Virus record (IMG/VR): IMGVR_UViG_3300009129_000036
Coordinates: 1 to 39,500 of that record
DNA length: 39,500 nt
Direction: 5' to 3' (one strand)
From: a virus
The notes under the pieces are model-generated. The model did not search any database and had not been told where the DNA came from. It worked only from the letters and a program-made list of their open reading frames with translations. Position numbers and translations under genes: made by a program. Every line of letters begins with the position of its first letter. The first letter of the stretch is position 1. Shown here in pieces: positions 1-6,094 of the stretch.

Positions 1-239
1 CAATTCTTCTAATGTCTCGAAAATTGCTAACAATTGCTAAGAGACGACGGAACGTGATGCAATTCCATCGACGCGTGGTTTGCACATGTATCCTAACATG
101 AGATAAGCATCAAGTACAGATGCGAGGCATTTCTTCGGTAGAACTGGAATAGGCGTCTTAGGGCCGAAAAGGTTGAGAAGAAGTGAGGGAAATAGCTTAA
201 CCCTTATTAAAAAATCTAAGGTCAGTACACCCTTAGTGC

Positions 240-319
240 GTCACAGCCAGCCGAGACGGAGTAAACAATAGCTGGCCCAGTCACAGTCAGCGTGACGGCA
301 TAAGCAAGCGGCTGACCCA
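240..319 (+). repeat. Two tandem 40-nt hairpin units with a compensatory base-pair change
   Basis: Unit 1 is 240-279 and unit 2 is 280-319. Both begin GTCACAG, carry a 5-bp stem around a 19-nt loop and end CCCA. The stems are CCAGC/GCTGG in unit 1 and TCAGC/GCTGA in unit 2, so a C-G pair has become a U-A pair. Both loops contain GACGG, then TAA and CAA. This is what a duplicated RNA hairpin kept under structural selection would look like. Confidence 0.65.
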
Positions 320-546
320 AGGACTGCTCTAAGTCTACCGGACGACGAAACTAAGAGAGGTTTTCTGGTCGCTTTACCTAAATTAAGCGACCTTCTTTTA
401 ATAAGTATATGTGTCCTTAGAAATACATAAGAATAATGTGGCCTAGGCACTAAATTCAGGTCAGAGGAGACGTCCTTGCAACATATACTTTTTAAAGGAA
501 GATTATAATCAGTAAGTATATTTAGTATATTTTCTAATTATAGGCT

Positions 547-580
547 CTCCTGTAATTATAGTAGTTCCGGCAGGAGTTTT
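547..580 (+). terminator. Terminator-like hairpin ending the structured RNA region
   Basis: CTCCTG (547-552) pairs with CAGGAG (571-576) across an 18-nt loop and is followed by TTTT. The stem is only 6 bp, so strength is uncertain. Confidence 0.4.
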
Positions 581-634
581 GTGAGTTAGACCCATATATT
601 ACATCCCACAATAACGGGCTTCACACCTTGCCTT

Positions 635-664
635 GGGGGCGGGATTACCTTATCTCCCGCCCCC
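635..664. terminator. Strong GC hairpin before the small-gene operon
   Basis: GGGGGCGGGA (635-644) pairs perfectly with TCCCGCCCCC (655-664), a 10-bp stem with a 10-nt loop. No U-tract follows directly, so it may be a transcript-protecting or processing hairpin rather than an intrinsic terminator. It lies 51 bases upstream of the first small membrane gene. Confidence 0.4.
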
Positions 665-715
665 AACCCTCTTTAATCTCCTGAAGTTGTGGAGGTAGTT
701 GCGTAGGAGATAACC

Positions 716-868
716 TTGAATGATGCACTAACAGTTATCAATACTGCTTGGCCGATCTTTGTAGGTATTATCACATTAGTGGTGGTTCTTGCTAAAATGC
801 ACGCAGAGCTAGACACTTTGAAAGAGAAAGTGAAGGTACTTTTTGAACTATGGAACAAAAAACAGTAA
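716..868 (+). CDS. Small single-span membrane protein, holin-like (50 aa)
   Basis: The frame opens at TTG 716, five bases after an AGGAGA ribosome site (705-710); an in-frame TAG at 704-706 excludes a longer form. The product has an N-terminal hydrophobic segment (about residues 7-27, PIFVGIITLVVVLA) followed by a charged, probably helical tail ending WNKKQ. It overlaps the next small membrane gene by 19 bases. Small membrane proteins paired like this are usual in phage lysis cassettes, so a holin or holin-partner role is plausible, but nothing in the sequence proves it. Confidence 0.6.
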   Translation: MNDALTVINTAWPIFVGIITLVVVLAKMHAELDTLKEKVKVLFELWNKKQ

Positions 869-1044
869 ATAATGTACTGCCCTTCCACACTAAATGGGCT
901 AAAGAAAAACTAAACAAAACTCCAGATGAATTTAAAGACGAAGTATTACAGTTATTAGTAAAATACGTTTTCTCTATGGGGATTTTGGCAGGCGTAGTAA
1001 TATCTGCTATAGTAGTAATAGGTATTGCTATTTTAAAGGTGTAA
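850..1044 (+). CDS. Small membrane protein, holin-like (64 aa)
   Basis: ATG 850 starts inside the preceding gene, so the two are probably translationally coupled. The protein has a charged, amphipathic N-terminal half (KEKLNKTPDEFKDEVLQLL) and one strong C-terminal transmembrane segment (about residues 42-63, ILAGVVISAIVVIGIAIL). The reversed layout relative to its partner (membrane anchor at the C-terminus rather than the N-terminus) fits a holin/antiholin or two-component membrane pair. Family not identified. Confidence 0.6.
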   Translation: MEQKTVNNVLPFHTKWAKEKLNKTPDEFKDEVLQLLVKYVFSMGILAGVVISAIVVIGIAILKV

Positions 1045-1048
1045 GTAT

Positions 1049-1105
1049 ATGGCACACTATCAAGGCTGTAAGAAGAAACGTAAAAAGAAAAGGAAAAATA
1101 AATGA
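1049..1105 (+). CDS. Very small Lys/Arg-rich peptide (18 aa)
   Basis: ATG 1049 follows an AAAGG sequence by nine bases and encodes a peptide that is almost entirely Lys and Arg after residue 7. Its stop overlaps the start of the next frame (ATGA-type overlap at 1102-1105), which supports real translation. Function unknown; it could serve mainly to couple translation along the operon. Confidence 0.4.
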   Translation: MAHYQGCKKKRKKKRKNK

Positions 1106-1167
1106 GTTGGTTATTCAGATTTTTATGGGACGATTACCCACCACCTCCTGAAAGCGAGCAAGGGTGA
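1102..1167 (+). CDS. Very small peptide (21 aa)
   Basis: Encodes MSWLFRFLWDDY followed by four prolines and an acidic tail. The start overlaps the stop of the preceding peptide by 4 bases, and its own stop overlaps the GTG of the next gene by 4 bases. This chain of tight overlaps is the main evidence that it is translated. The aromatic N-terminus may touch the membrane. Family unknown. Confidence 0.4.
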   Translation: MSWLFRFLWDDYPPPPESEQG

Positions 1168-1517
1168 AAATAATTTACACTAATTGGTTTATTCCTAAAG
1201 ACTTTGATGCATTAAGTCTTTTGTTTGTATGCTTTATTAGACCTAGCCAGAAAGGCAACAAGGCTTTAATTGCACATGAGACACAACACTATATTCAATG
1301 GAAAAAGGAACCGTTTACATTTCCATTTAAATATCTGTTTAATAAAAGATATAGATTCCATATGGAGCTGGAGGCTTACAGACTTCAGCTACAATTTTAT
1401 AAAGGTAAGCAGCGAAAATTATACTTACTTTATTTTGCGGATCTTCTAGCAAATAATTACAGGCTAGACGTGCCGAAGGAAGAATGTGTGAAACTTTTAA
1501 ATGTTAAAATTAAATGA
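1164..1517 (+). CDS. Small HExxH-motif protein, putative zinc metallopeptidase-like (117 aa)
   Basis: Starts at GTG 1164, overlapping the previous stop. Residues 38-42 read HETQH, the HExxH zinc-binding motif, and a Glu-rich helix about 26-28 residues later (HMELEAYR, E68/E70) could supply the third ligand, as in gluzincin-type peptidases. Most of the rest is basic and aromatic. At 117 aa it is much shorter than a normal secreted metallopeptidase, so it is either a minimal peptidase or a fold that keeps the metal site for another purpose. It sits in the small membrane-protein operon, which hints at a lysis or envelope role. Motif seen; function inferred. Confidence 0.5.
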   Translation: MKIIYTNWFIPKDFDALSLLFVCFIRPSQKGNKALIAHETQHYIQWKKEPFTFPFKYLFNKRYRFHMELEAYRLQLQFYKGKQRKLYLLYFADLLANNYRLDVPKEECVKLLNVKIK

Positions 1518-1836
1518 AGATTCAGAAGTTCAAATACCACTTAGAAACTTAATATCTTTAATAGTTCTTACCGCATTAGCTATGGTAGGATATTATGAGA
1601 TTACTTCTCGTATTGACATGGTAGAAAAAAGAGGAGAGCAAGTGGCACTTAATAGCGAATTTCGAACCAAGTGGCCCCGCGGAGAGTTAGGTTCATTACC
1701 TGCCGATGCAACTCAAAATCAGAAGATTGAATACTTAGAAAGTAGAGTAGCTAGACTAGAATCTAAAGTGTATGCCCTTGAAGAGTTTGTTCATAAGGCT
1801 AGTGTATTGATTAATTTTGGGGCGAAACCTAGATGA
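1501..1836 (+). CDS. Membrane-anchored coiled-coil protein (111 aa)
   Basis: ATG 1501 overlaps the HExxH gene by 17 bases. The protein has a short cytoplasmic start, one transmembrane segment (about residues 17-35, LISLIVLTALAMVGYYEI), a central linker containing RGELGSLPAD, and a C-terminal heptad-rich stretch (IEYLESRVARLESKVYALEEF). A single N-terminal anchor followed by a periplasmic coiled coil is the layout of an inner-membrane spanin. I see no outer-membrane lipoprotein partner beside it, so the spanin role is only a guess. Confidence 0.6.
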   Translation: MLKLNEDSEVQIPLRNLISLIVLTALAMVGYYEITSRIDMVEKRGEQVALNSEFRTKWPRGELGSLPADATQNQKIEYLESRVARLESKVYALEEFVHKASVLINFGAKPR

Positions 1837-1988
1837 GAGAAGGATTAAACAAAATAGCCGAAGATATAAAGGAAACTTTTAAAATTTCAAAAATATACCA
1901 GGCACGATGGGTTTGGTATCACACTATAATGGCATTTGAGCTTTTAATCATAATATTCTTACTAATAGGAATATTAATAAAAATATAA
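1833..1988 (+). CDS. Small C-terminally anchored membrane protein (51 aa)
   Basis: The start overlaps the previous stop (ATGA at 1833-1836). A basic, soluble N-terminal half (KIAEDIKETFKISKIYQ) precedes a very hydrophobic C-terminal segment (FELLIIIFLLIGILI). Family unknown; it continues the run of small membrane genes. Confidence 0.5.
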   Translation: MREGLNKIAEDIKETFKISKIYQARWVWYHTIMAFELLIIIFLLIGILIKI

Positions 1989-1997
1989 GGAGAATTT

Positions 1998-2162
1998 ATG
2001 TACGAAGGGACGGAGTGGGATAACTGCTACAAAGCATCGAAAGAAATTTATTTGACGCCTTGTGTGTCTATTACTTCTTGGAGCGATGAGACATTTGTTG
2101 TATGTATAGCATGGCTATTTTTAATAGCGGGTATTAAGTTTCGGAAATTCTGGAAATCATAA
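1998..2162 (+). CDS. Small membrane protein (54 aa)
   Basis: ATG 1998 follows an AAGGAGAA ribosome site at the end of the preceding gene. It encodes a soluble first half with Cys residues and a C-terminal hydrophobic span (TFVVCIAWLFLIAGI) ending in basic residues (KFRKFWKS). It is the last gene before a clear terminator, so it closes the operon. Function unknown. Confidence 0.5.
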   Translation: MYEGTEWDNCYKASKEIYLTPCVSITSWSDETFVVCIAWLFLIAGIKFRKFWKS

Positions 2163-2170
2163 GTCCAACA

Positions 2171-2191
2171 AGCCCCGCTAGGGGCTTTTTT
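2171..2191 (+). terminator. Rho-independent terminator
   Basis: AGCCCC (2171-2176) and GGGGCT (2181-2186) form a stem around a GCTA loop, directly followed by a T-run. It ends the small-membrane-gene operon. Confidence 0.85.
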
Positions 2192-2215
2192 ATGACCTAA
2201 ACAAAAAAATACTTC

Positions 2216-2244
2216 TTGACATTTCTGCTCAAATCTCGTATAAT
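2216..2244 (+). promoter_or_regulatory. Sigma-70 promoter of the HNH gene
   Basis: TTGACA (2216-2221), 17-base spacer, TATAAT (2239-2244). The predicted transcript starts near 2251, only a few bases before the first possible start codons of the HNH gene. Confidence 0.85.
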
Positions 2245-2257
2245 ATAGTCTCAAAAG

Positions 2258-3115
2258 TTGAAAAATATGAAAAATATGAAAAATATAAATGATTTAATTG
2301 AAAGCTACCCTTGGTCAAGAGAATATACAACCTCTAAACACAAGATGACTACAGTAGACTTTTTCAAACTGGCAATAGAGCTTGAAAGCCAAAAAGCTAT
2401 AGCAGAGCACTTAGGGGTTGACCGACATACAGTAGGTACCTGGACGAAATCGTATACAGAACTACCGAGAAGAAGCAGGACACCGCTTGGGCTAAAATTG
2501 TATTTCTTTTTCGGTTTTAGACCCTGCACAGTGTGTAAAGAAGTGAAACAACTATCAGAGTTTCAGGCCGATAAAAGGTCTCCATCGGGAACGAGGTCTC
2601 AGTGTAAAGAATGCAATGCTATATACAAGGCTAAGTATTATAAAGAAAACCCTGAAAAGGTGAAAGCAAGACAGGCTAAGTATTATAAAGAAAACCCTGA
2701 AAAGGTGAAAGCAAGACAGGCTAAGTATTATAAAGAAAACACTGAAAAGGTTAAGGCATACCTTGCTAAGTATAGAGCAGAAAACCCTGAAAAGGAGAAA
2801 GCAAGACATGCTAAGTATAGAGCAGAAAACCCTGAAAAGGTTAAGGCATACCTTGCTAAGTATAGAGCAGAAAACCCCGAAAAATATAAGGCAAGCAATG
2901 CTAAGTATAGAGCAGCAAAGCTACAACGAACCGTATCTTGGTCAGATGAAGAGGCTATTAGAGAGATATATTTAAGTTGTCCCGAAGGTCACCATGTAGA
3001 CCATATAATACCCCTACAAGGTGAGCTCGTTTCGGGGCTACATGTTGAGACTAATCTGCAATATTTAACAGCAGAAGAAAACTTAAAGAAAGGTAATAGG
3101 TATGAAGTATGTTAG
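2258..3115 (+). CDS. HNH endonuclease with HTH and internal 15-residue repeats (285 aa)
   Basis: Likely a free-standing (homing-type) HNH nuclease. The N-terminal part has a helix-turn-helix (AIAEHLGVDRHTVGTW, about residues 47-62), then a CxxC...CxxC zinc-ribbon-like segment (CTVCKEVK ... QCKEC, about 91-115). A central repeat of 15-residue units of the KYYKENPEKVKARQA type spans about residues 125-217. The C-terminal HNH domain (HHVDHIIPL, then NLQYL and NLKKGN) fills the last 45 residues. The frame opens at TTG 2258, but ATG 2267 or 2276 are equally possible, since a 9-base unit is repeated there and no ribosome site is seen. It stands alone between a promoter and a terminator, as mobile nuclease genes often do. 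Confidence 0.85.
   Translation: MKNMKNMKNINDLIESYPWSREYTTSKHKMTTVDFFKLAIELESQKAIAEHLGVDRHTVGTWTKSYTELPRRSRTPLGLKLYFFFGFRPCTVCKEVKQLSEFQADKRSPSGTRSQCKECNAIYKAKYYKENPEKVKARQAKYYKENPEKVKARQAKYYKENTEKVKAYLAKYRAENPEKEKARHAKYRAENPEKVKAYLAKYRAENPEKYKASNAKYRAAKLQRTVSWSDEEAIREIYLSCPEGHHVDHIIPLQGELVSGLHVETNLQYLTAEENLKKGNRYEVC
2632..2907 (+). repeat. Six degenerate 45-bp tandem repeats inside the HNH gene
   Basis: Six in-frame copies encode Lys/Tyr/Glu/Asn-rich 15-residue units. The first copies are nearly identical at DNA level and the later ones (KYRAENPEK type) diverge, consistent with growth by slippage or unequal recombination. The encoded linker is probably helical and separates the DNA-reading domains from the catalytic HNH. 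Confidence 0.85.
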
Positions 3116-3125
3116 AAGGGAAAAG

Positions 3126-3147
3126 AGCCTCGTAAGAGGTTTTTTTT
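3126..3147 (+). terminator. Rho-independent terminator after the HNH gene
   Basis: AGCCTC (3126-3131) pairs with GAGGTT around a GTAA loop, with one G-U pair, followed by a run of T. Confidence 0.7.
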
Positions 3148-3201
3148 CAAAAAAATTAAGGATTTCAATCCACTTTTTCTACTCTTGGGCAAAAACAATT
3201 C

Positions 3202-3230
3202 TTGACTTTTTGCTCTCGGTAGTGTATAAT
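3202..3230 (+). promoter_or_regulatory. Sigma-70 promoter with no protein gene behind it
   Basis: TTGACT (3202-3207), 17-base spacer, TATAAT (3225-3230), preceded by an A-rich stretch. Predicted start near 3237. Confidence 0.8.
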
Positions 3231-3236
3231 TATTAT

Positions 3237-3561
3237 AAATTTTAACAACAACGAGCAGCCGCGCAACAAGCTGATCACTAATTTTTTTCAACTAGTGCAT
3301 CAATTCGTAAGATGTCGCTGTTCTCACCAAGACACAACACGCGCTCTGACGATAGGAATGAGCGCGGTGTTAGTGGGTTGTTGTGGGAACACCCGACAGG
3401 CACACGCAACGAATTTATGCAGTAGACCACGCACCATGCCTCGGGGCAAGATAATCACTTGTGTAATCCATGTTTAAAGTCTACACGGGTTGCGCAATGG
3501 CAATTGCCCCATTGCAAAGAAAACCTACTAATGCCCGATTTAATTAACTGGGCATCATTTT
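3237..3561 (+). ncRNA. Candidate ~325-nt structured non-coding RNA
   Basis: A consensus promoter drives this stretch, yet no credible ORF follows; the 60-codon frame at 3295-3477 lacks a ribosome site and has an odd composition. Visible stems include AACACGCGCTC with GAGCGCGGTGTT (around 3337-3373, one bulge), GCAATGG/CCATTGC (around 3494-3515), a GTGTA/TACAC pairing around 3460-3487, and a terminal ATGCCC/GGGCAT hairpin. The transcript would converge on the leftward operon that ends at 3746. The following 3562-3745 is AT-rich with no gene that I can see. Role unknown. Confidence 0.5.
3531..3561 (+). terminator. Terminator-like hairpin of the 3237 RNA
   Basis: ATGCCC (3531-3536) pairs with GGGCAT (3550-3555) across a 13-nt AT-rich loop, followed by CATTTTA. 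Moderate strength. Confidence 0.5.
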
Positions 3562-3745
3562 ACCCAAAAAACAAACAAAAATTTAAAGCTAAATAAGGCA
3601 ATTATTACCCTTCTGGGCTCAAGTGAACCGGAACAATACTAATAAGACTTGTGGATAATTTTTACGTTCTGCGGAAAGTTTCTTCTAGCTCATAGAGGGG
3701 GCGCTTAAATACAAAAAGACAAAAACCGACTTAATCCTTTGTTTT

Positions 3746-4099
3746 TCAATCTTTTAGAGTATAAAAATCGTGATTTCCTATAGTATATAGATATTTATAG
3801 TTTAGGAATTTACTGGTTGGGTGGGATTCAAAAAATAAAACGTGCTCGGTTGGTTCATCGGCAGTATAAGATGCGGTGGCCATTGCAGCCACAAACGCAT
3901 CTTCATCGGTTATTTTAGCTATATCAAAGGGGTATGTTTCAAACTGATTAAACTGGCTCACTACGGAGCAAGCATTATTAGGCCACTCGGGATGATCCAC
4001 TCTATTCCAAACGACGGACGCAACGGCGTCCCGCCCCGCTGCTGGCTCGCCTCTGGCTTCAAAATAAACTGCAAAAGCAACACACAATATTTCTAGCAT
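3746..4099 (-). CDS. SleB/CwlJ-type cell-wall hydrolase, probable endolysin (117 aa)
   Basis: Matches the Hydrolase_2 (SleB/CwlJ) family of peptidoglycan lytic enzymes. The start contains the family signature: a hydrophobic helix, then YFEARGE, with the conserved catalytic Glu at residue 14, followed by GRDAVASVVWNRV, the aligned proline and Cys of PNNACSVV, and QFNQFE. The domain fills the whole protein, with no separate wall-binding domain. The first ten residues are hydrophobic but look like part of the fold rather than a clear signal peptide, so export would need the phage holin. It is the last gene of the long leftward operon and the best lysis-enzyme candidate in the window. Confidence 0.8.
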   Translation of the reverse strand: MLEILCVAFAVYFEARGEPAAGRDAVASVVWNRVDHPEWPNNACSVVSQFNQFETYPFDIAKITDEDAFVAAMATASYTADEPTEHVLFFESHPTSKFLNYKYLYTIGNHDFYTLKD

Positions 4100-4177
4100 A
4101 ATGTCTCAAATTTTAGCTTAACAAAATAAACATAAGCAGGCAAGAAAATAACCACAAAAGCAAGCAAGCTTATTGTT

Positions 4178-4219
4178 ATGTTGTTGTTATGTTGTTGTTA
4201 TGTTGTTGTTATGTTGTTG
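4178..4219. repeat. 11-bp tandem repeat at a gene's 3' end
   Basis: Nearly four copies of ATGTTGTTGTT (plus strand) start at 4178, 4189, 4200 and 4211 (last partial). On the minus strand this is AACAACAACAT; the stop codon of the gene ending at 4209 lies within it, so copy number could change that protein's C-terminus. Confidence 0.85.
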
Positions 4220-4517
4220 CTTTTATTAGTATCTCTTTTAAAACTTCTTTTGGGGCTTTCTCCAATCCAGATAACTTCTCCAACGGGATTTCCATAGCTA
4301 TAGATAGTTTATGCACTAATTCCAGCTTAGTAATAGGATTTTCCCCTCTTTTAGTCAGGTATACCTTCTTCTGGTAAACACCAAGTCGGGATAGCTTCCC
4401 AATTATAGACCTTCTAGTCTTATTCAGCTGTGAACTTAAATCTGATAAAATTTCTTGTTTATCAGTGGCTTTACTATAGGTTTCGATTAGATACTCTACT
4501 TCTTCTTCTGTGTACAT
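4209..4517 (-). CDS. Small DNA-binding-type protein, paralogue 1 of 3 (102 aa)
   Basis: One of three related proteins in the window (others end at 9489 and 12118). Residues 1-50 form an HTH/SANT-like module (YTEEEVEYLIETYS ... LNKTRRSIIGKLSRLGVY) resembling modules that read DNA. The C-terminal half has the shared pattern: ITKLELVHKLSIAMEIPLEKLSGLEKAP. This copy is AT-rich like its neighbours, while the other two sit in the richer-GC block, suggesting old duplication or separate acquisition. Likely a phage regulator or nucleoid-type protein; no specific target can be named. Confidence 0.65.
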   Translation of the reverse strand: MYTEEEVEYLIETYSKATDKQEILSDLSSQLNKTRRSIIGKLSRLGVYQKKVYLTKRGENPITKLELVHKLSIAMEIPLEKLSGLEKAPKEVLKEILIKATT

Positions 4518-4523
4518 AATGTT

Positions 4524-4751
4524 TTATTCTCCTTCTAAAAAGGTTTCAAACCATCCTTTATGCAAGAGATGGAAATCTAACTGATCTAATTTAACAGGAT
4601 ATATAATATGCTTTCTACTTGTTTTAGTTCCGTTTTCGGTTTCGGCGGAGGCCGAAAACCCCGCTTCTGCCATTTTCTGAGCAAAAACAAATTGGGTATA
4701 TACCCCTATAACTTTTTTCTCGTTTAAAACTACATAAACTGTTGTGCTCAA
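4524..4751 (-). CDS. Conserved-looking small soluble protein (75 aa)
   Basis: The open frame extends to an ATG at 4814, but the better start is TTG at 4751: it has a GGAGGAG ribosome site seven bases upstream, and its TTGA overlaps the stop of the preceding small gene. From there the protein reads STTVYVVLNEKKVIGVYTQF, a compact beta-rich pattern, followed by a helix (FAQKMAEAG). Function unknown. Confidence 0.6.
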   Translation of the reverse strand: MSTTVYVVLNEKKVIGVYTQFVFAQKMAEAGFSASAETENGTKTSRKHIIYPVKLDQLDFHLLHKGWFETFLEGE

Positions 4752-4846
4752 TGCAGTGCTCCTCCAGGTGCTAGTATAATCATAGCTATAAATAATATAG
4801 TTATACAAACACAAAAATAATCCAGCTTATCTTTTTGTTGTTTCAT
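4748..4846 (-). CDS. Tiny membrane protein (32 aa)
   Basis: ATG 4846 lies inside the end of the preceding gene; the stop TGA overlaps the TTG start of the next. The product is a charged start (MKQQKDKLDY) plus one hydrophobic span (CVCITILFIAMIIL). The overlaps on both sides and the GGAGGAG site embedded near its end fit coupled translation. Function unknown. Confidence 0.45.
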   Translation of the reverse strand: MKQQKDKLDYFCVCITILFIAMIILAPGGALH

Positions 4847-4961
4847 TACTCATGCTCCAGTGTTCAGCACCCTTTTCTTTAGCCTTTCTGGTAGCTGTAG
4901 CCCAGAAAAATGCAGTTATACTTAGAACTACTATTACAAACAGCATTAAACTACTCATCAT
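4827..4961 (-). CDS. Small membrane protein (44 aa)
   Basis: Starts at ATG 4961 (or ATG 4958), overlapping the end of the upstream gene. One N-terminal membrane span (LMLFVIVVLSITAFFWATA) is followed by a charged cytoplasmic tail. Too short for family recognition. Confidence 0.5.
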   Translation of the reverse strand: MMSSLMLFVIVVLSITAFFWATATRKAKEKGAEHWSMSNETTKR

Positions 4962-5187
4962 TCCACTCATCCCTCCATTCTATAACAGGCTTATGAAAAG
5001 CTTCTGCCATTTGATGCATATTTTCTTTTAGCTCGTCAAAGGATTCCCCCCACGGGTCAATGCCTCGGGAAGAAACAAATCTAACACTTCGATCAGGCCA
5101 ATAGTAGCACTCATGGATTTGATATGTTTCTTCACCAAATCTATCGTTGTTTTTTCTCACTATTCTATAATTCCAGCCCCAGTCCAT
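4951..5187 (-). CDS. Hypothetical small soluble protein (78 aa)
   Basis: Begins WGWNYRIVRKNN, continues EETYQIHECYYWPD and ends with acidic residues. The pattern (NYRIVR, then a beta-hairpin with IHE and a final helix) recalls small conserved proteins of unknown function found in phages and bacteria. The start overlaps the upstream gene by 23 bases. No catalytic motif seen. Confidence 0.6.
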   Translation of the reverse strand: MDWGWNYRIVRKNNDRFGEETYQIHECYYWPDRSVRFVSSRGIDPWGESFDELKENMHQMAEAFHKPVIEWRDEWNDE

Positions 5188-5380
5188 CCAAATCCTCCAT
5201 ATCTTTAGTGACTTTATCTCTTGCTTTTTCTCTATTTCTCACGGTAAGGAAATACCCTTCCGTTGATTGAATAGACTCGTATTCATCTACCAGAGCTCCA
5301 GCAAAGTATATCATATATCTATTGTGATTAGATAGCTCTACTGAATTAGCTATGGTTTTTACAGCCGTATACATGCTCAT
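5165..5380 (-). CDS. Hypothetical protein (71 aa)
   Basis: Soluble, mixed alpha/beta composition with an acidic C-terminal helix (KVTKDMEDLDGLGLEL). The start overlaps the upstream zinc-ribbon gene by 4 bases and the end overlaps the next gene by 23. Function unknown. Confidence 0.55.
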   Translation of the reverse strand: MSMYTAVKTIANSVELSNHNRYMIYFAGALVDEYESIQSTEGYFLTVRNREKARDKVTKDMEDLDGLGLEL

Positions 5381-5574
5381 ACTGGTGTTCCTTCTATTTC
5401 TGGTTTTTCTCTGCCTTGTTCATACATTTCAATACTACTATGCTTCCATCCACAATGAGGACACCACATGCGCCTTCTTGGACTCCATTCTTCTTGAGTA
5501 GCATAGCTCCACCAGTTTTTACAGTCTTTACAGGTAAAATGCCATATAATTTCTTTACTCACTACCGTTCCCAA
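5377..5574 (-). CDS. Zinc-ribbon protein (65 aa)
   Basis: Contains two knuckles, CKDC (about residues 15-18) and CPHC (about 38-41), spaced as in a zinc ribbon and flanked by aromatic residues (HFTCKDCKNWW, MWCPHCGWKH). Such small ribbons bind nucleic acid or proteins. Overlaps the upstream gene by 13 bases. Target unknown. Confidence 0.65.
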   Translation of the reverse strand: MGTVVSKEIIWHFTCKDCKNWWSYATQEEWSPRRRMWCPHCGWKHSSIEMYEQGREKPEIEGTPV

Positions 5575-5804
5575 GTAAGGCTGTCTTTGTTATCTTCAAT
5601 GAACTGACGAATCTCTTCAGCTTGATCTAATACTTTAATCCAAGACGGGGCATATAACGTCACAGGAAATCGTTGCCCTAGCGCTTTACCACCAACCACA
5701 ACATTTTGCTTATTACCAATCTTGATAGTAAGTTTATCTTCCTTTTGAGCTCGCAATGCGGCTAACTCGTCTTTTAACGCTTGAATTTCTTGTGCTTCAG
5801 TCAT
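5562..5804 (-). CDS. Conserved phage-type hypothetical protein (80 aa)
   Basis: A short N-terminal coiled coil (EIQALKDELAALRAQKED) precedes a compact domain (GQRFPVTLYAPSWIKVLDQAEEIRQFI). The latter pattern seems familiar from small proteins of many aquatic phages, with no known function. First gene behind the promoter at 5851-5879; AGGAG-type ribosome site just upstream of the ATG. Confidence 0.6.
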   Translation of the reverse strand: MTEAQEIQALKDELAALRAQKEDKLTIKIGNKQNVVVGGKALGQRFPVTLYAPSWIKVLDQAEEIRQFIEDNKDSLTWER

Positions 5805-5850
5805 AAATTTCTCCTCGAAATTTTTAGTTAAATTTTTATTTGATGTAAGT

Positions 5851-5879
5851 ATTATACAGGCTTTTAGCTTTCATGTCAA
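5851..5879 (-). promoter_or_regulatory. Sigma-70 promoter for the 5804-3746 operon
   Basis: Minus-strand TTGACA (5879-5874), 17-base spacer, TATAAT (5856-5851). The stop codon of the small gene ending at 5876 is the TGA inside the -35 box. Confidence 0.85.
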
Positions 5880-5956
5880 GAATTATCGTCAGATAACCCA
5901 TATAAAATTCCACATATTGCTACTAACAAAAAGAATTCTCCACCTAGAGCTTCCAT
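5876..5956 (-). CDS. Tiny membrane peptide (26 aa)
   Basis: ATG 5956 follows the stop of the upstream gene by one base. The product is mostly one hydrophobic segment (EFFLLVAICGILYGL). Its stop TGA is the centre of the next operon's -35 hexamer. Supported by gene packing only. Confidence 0.35.
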   Translation of the reverse strand: MEALGGEFFLLVAICGILYGLSDDNS

Positions 5957-6094
5957 TTATACTGCCCTCACCTTTTTCTCAGTATTGATTGTTTCCAGCT
6001 TTTCTTTTCCAACAGTGGAATCCTCACCATACCAGATTTTTATCTGTTCTTTTTCGTGTTTCTCATTCATATGTATGTACTCTTCAAGTGTCAT
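5957..6094 (-). CDS. Small charged protein (45 aa)
   Basis: ATG 6094 overlaps the end of the upstream membrane gene by 11 bases. The peptide is hydrophilic and probably helical (MTLEEYIHMNEKHEKEQIKIW), ending basic. No family recognised. Confidence 0.4.
   Translation of the reverse strand: MTLEEYIHMNEKHEKEQIKIWYGEDSTVGKEKLETINTEKKVRAV

Larger units (their letters stand above)
1..580 (+). ncRNA. Candidate large structured non-coding RNA, left end cut off
   Basis: I see no credible protein gene here; the only longer reading frame (241-450, minus) has no ribosome site and cuts across paired elements. Several stems are visible: CTAAGG/CCTTAG (216-221 with 231-236); two tandem 40-nt hairpin units (240-319); GGTCGCTT/AAGCGACC (367-374 with 385-392) followed by TTCTTTT; and AAGTATATGT/ACATATACTT (403-412 with 481-490), a 10-bp stem closing a roughly 70-nt domain. 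A terminator-like hairpin ends the stretch at 547-580. Size and phage context recall ornate phage RNAs such as GOLLD and ROOL, but I cannot match it to either. The plus strand is inferred from the T-rich tails after the hairpins. The 5' end and promoter lie outside the window. Confidence 0.5.

Noticed and set aside
241-450. 69-codon frame on the minus strand
   Set aside because: No ribosome site, unusual composition, and it runs across the paired RNA elements at 240-319 and 367-392.
792-1055. 87-codon minus-strand frame opposite the holin-like genes
   Set aside because: Mirror of two well-supported overlapping plus-strand genes with ribosome sites; low-complexity shadow.
3295-3477. 60-codon plus-strand frame
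   Set aside because: No ribosome site and Cys/Arg/Thr-rich sequence with no fold pattern; the paired RNA elements explain the region better.
3237-3561. HEARO/omega-RNA linked to the HNH gene
   Set aside because: The HNH protein lacks RuvC parts of IscB-type nucleases, and the RNA lies downstream under its own promoter, so the association is not supported.
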